A DNA stretch of 23,100 bases from CAYJAZ01 sp964371865 (GTDB taxonomy: Bacteria; Desulfobacterota; Desulfovibrionia; Desulfovibrionales; Desulfovibrionaceae). The translations under genes were made by a program, and so were the position numbers. Where the stretch lies: the NCBI GenBank assembly GCA_964371865.1, contig CAYJOR010000042.1, positions 1-23,100 on the forward strand, read 5' to 3'. The notes beneath the pieces were generated by a model. It worked only from the letters and a program-made list of their open reading frames with translations. It was not told the DNA's origin and made no database searches. This document shows positions 22,620 to 23,100 of this stretch, in pieces (within the stretch, counting starts at the first letter, position 1; every line of letters starts with the position of its first letter).

Positions 22620-22985
22620 TTTTATTTTTTTTGTCTCCGACGGCTCAAGGGAATGATTCCCTTGAGAATCCCCATTTTTTTCTGACTCGTTCCTCGTCAA
22701 AAAGGAATGAGTAGTTCTCAAAAAAGTCTTTTCCTTTATGTCGAAAAAAATAATTCAGAATAGATTCTACTTTCTAACAACGATAAAATTTTCCTAGTAT
22801 ATAGAATTGACAAGGGAATAATACTGATTTTTTTCTAGATTTAGCTGAAGTTGTTATTTTAAAAATACGAAAGGTGAATATTTTTTGTAAGCACTATTTA
22901 CTTTCCGATGAGGAACGAATCGGGAATAAATAGGGTTTCCAAAGGGGATTATCCCCTTTGGCCGTCGGAGACATAAAAAATAAAA
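22620..22985. repeat. Imperfect long inverted repeat with structured arms (possible miniature element)
   Basis: GTCTCCGACGGC (22633-22644) recurs inverted as GCCGTCGGAGAC (22961-22972), and the A/T-rich flanks are also inverted copies. Each arm continues with a hairpin at the same place: CTCAAGGGAAT/ATTCCCTTGAG (22644-22666) in the left arm and CCAAAGGGGAT/ATCCCCTTTGG (22939-22961) in the right. Both then share a variant of TCGTTCCTC (22688-22696, and inverted at about 22911-22919). Similarity continues to about 22735 on the left and 22865 on the right. No gene lies between the arms. Confidence 0.75.
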
Positions 22986-23080
22986 TTCTAGACAAAAAAG
23001 TTCTTGCTTTTTTTTTGCGGATAAGGTAAAAAAGATAAGTTTTACGCTATTAGATTTTAAATAAGAAAAGAGGGGTTAAA

Positions 23081-23100
23081 ATGCCTAAACGCGTTGACCT
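23081..23100 (+). CDS. carB: Start of a gene cut by the window edge, probably carbamoyl-phosphate synthase large subunit
   Basis: ATG at 23081 is preceded by GAGGGG seven bases upstream, and six further codons give MPKRVDL before the window ends. CarB proteins characteristically begin MPKRTD followed by Ile or Leu, so this is the best guess; seven residues cannot prove it. CarB makes carbamoyl phosphate for arginine and pyrimidine synthesis. No clear promoter is seen between the inverted repeat and this start; TTGCTT (23004-23009), 17 bases, TAAAAA (23027-23032) is a weak candidate. Confidence 0.5.

Noticed and set aside
1..23100. CRISPR array
   Set aside because: No regularly spaced direct repeats of suitable length were seen; the repeats found are inverted or short.

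Overview
The window is AT-rich bacterial DNA. It carries the stator, switch and export-ATPase genes of a flagellum, an acetyl-CoA carboxylase set built from an AccA-AccD fusion, a sigma-54 type promoter and an AmmeMemoRadiSam pair. This mix best fits a low-GC member of the Desulfovibrionales (Lawsonia/Desulfovibrio relatives). That placement is inference from gene content and style; no rRNA is present to confirm it.

Region A (1-5160) looks like the end of an acquired island. A palindrome-rich non-coding stretch is followed by three tightly packed, very AT-rich + strand genes: a small two-helix membrane protein with a charged coiled-coil tail, a DUF1848 protein with a C-terminal CX3CX2C cluster, and an 850-residue protein joining a methyltransferase-like domain, a degenerate nuclease-like domain and a UvrD-type SF1 helicase. 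Next comes a non-coding zone with two coupled mini-ORFs, the second a 23-residue hydrophobic peptide resembling type I toxins, then several strong RNA hairpins. The zone ends in a 20-base sequence that looks like the 3' end of a tRNA, the usual scar of integrase-mediated insertion. This region is the best place to look for an undescribed, probably defence-related, system.

Region B (5161-16860) is core genome. typA/bipA lies on the minus strand. Divergent from it is a + strand motility run: motA, motB, a PilZ protein, a small unknown protein and ssb. A well-matched sigma-54 promoter (10449-10465) follows, then fliG, fliH (with an unusually long acidic tail) and fliI, then amrS and a fused amrB-amrA gene, closed by a clear terminator at 16899-16951. 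The close spacing suggests the AmmeMemoRadiSam genes are co-transcribed with fliGHI.

Region C (16960-21560) is a minus-strand acetyl-CoA carboxylase operon, transcribed accC, then accA-accD fusion, then a tandem barrel-sandwich biotin carrier. It is closed by its own terminator. The 14-bp palindrome upstream could be an operator.

Region D (21561-23100) holds an RluC/RluD-family pseudouridine synthase whose mRNA appears nearly leaderless. A roughly 340-bp imperfect inverted repeat follows, whose arms keep hairpins while their stem sequences differ. At the edge are the first seven codons of what is probably carB.
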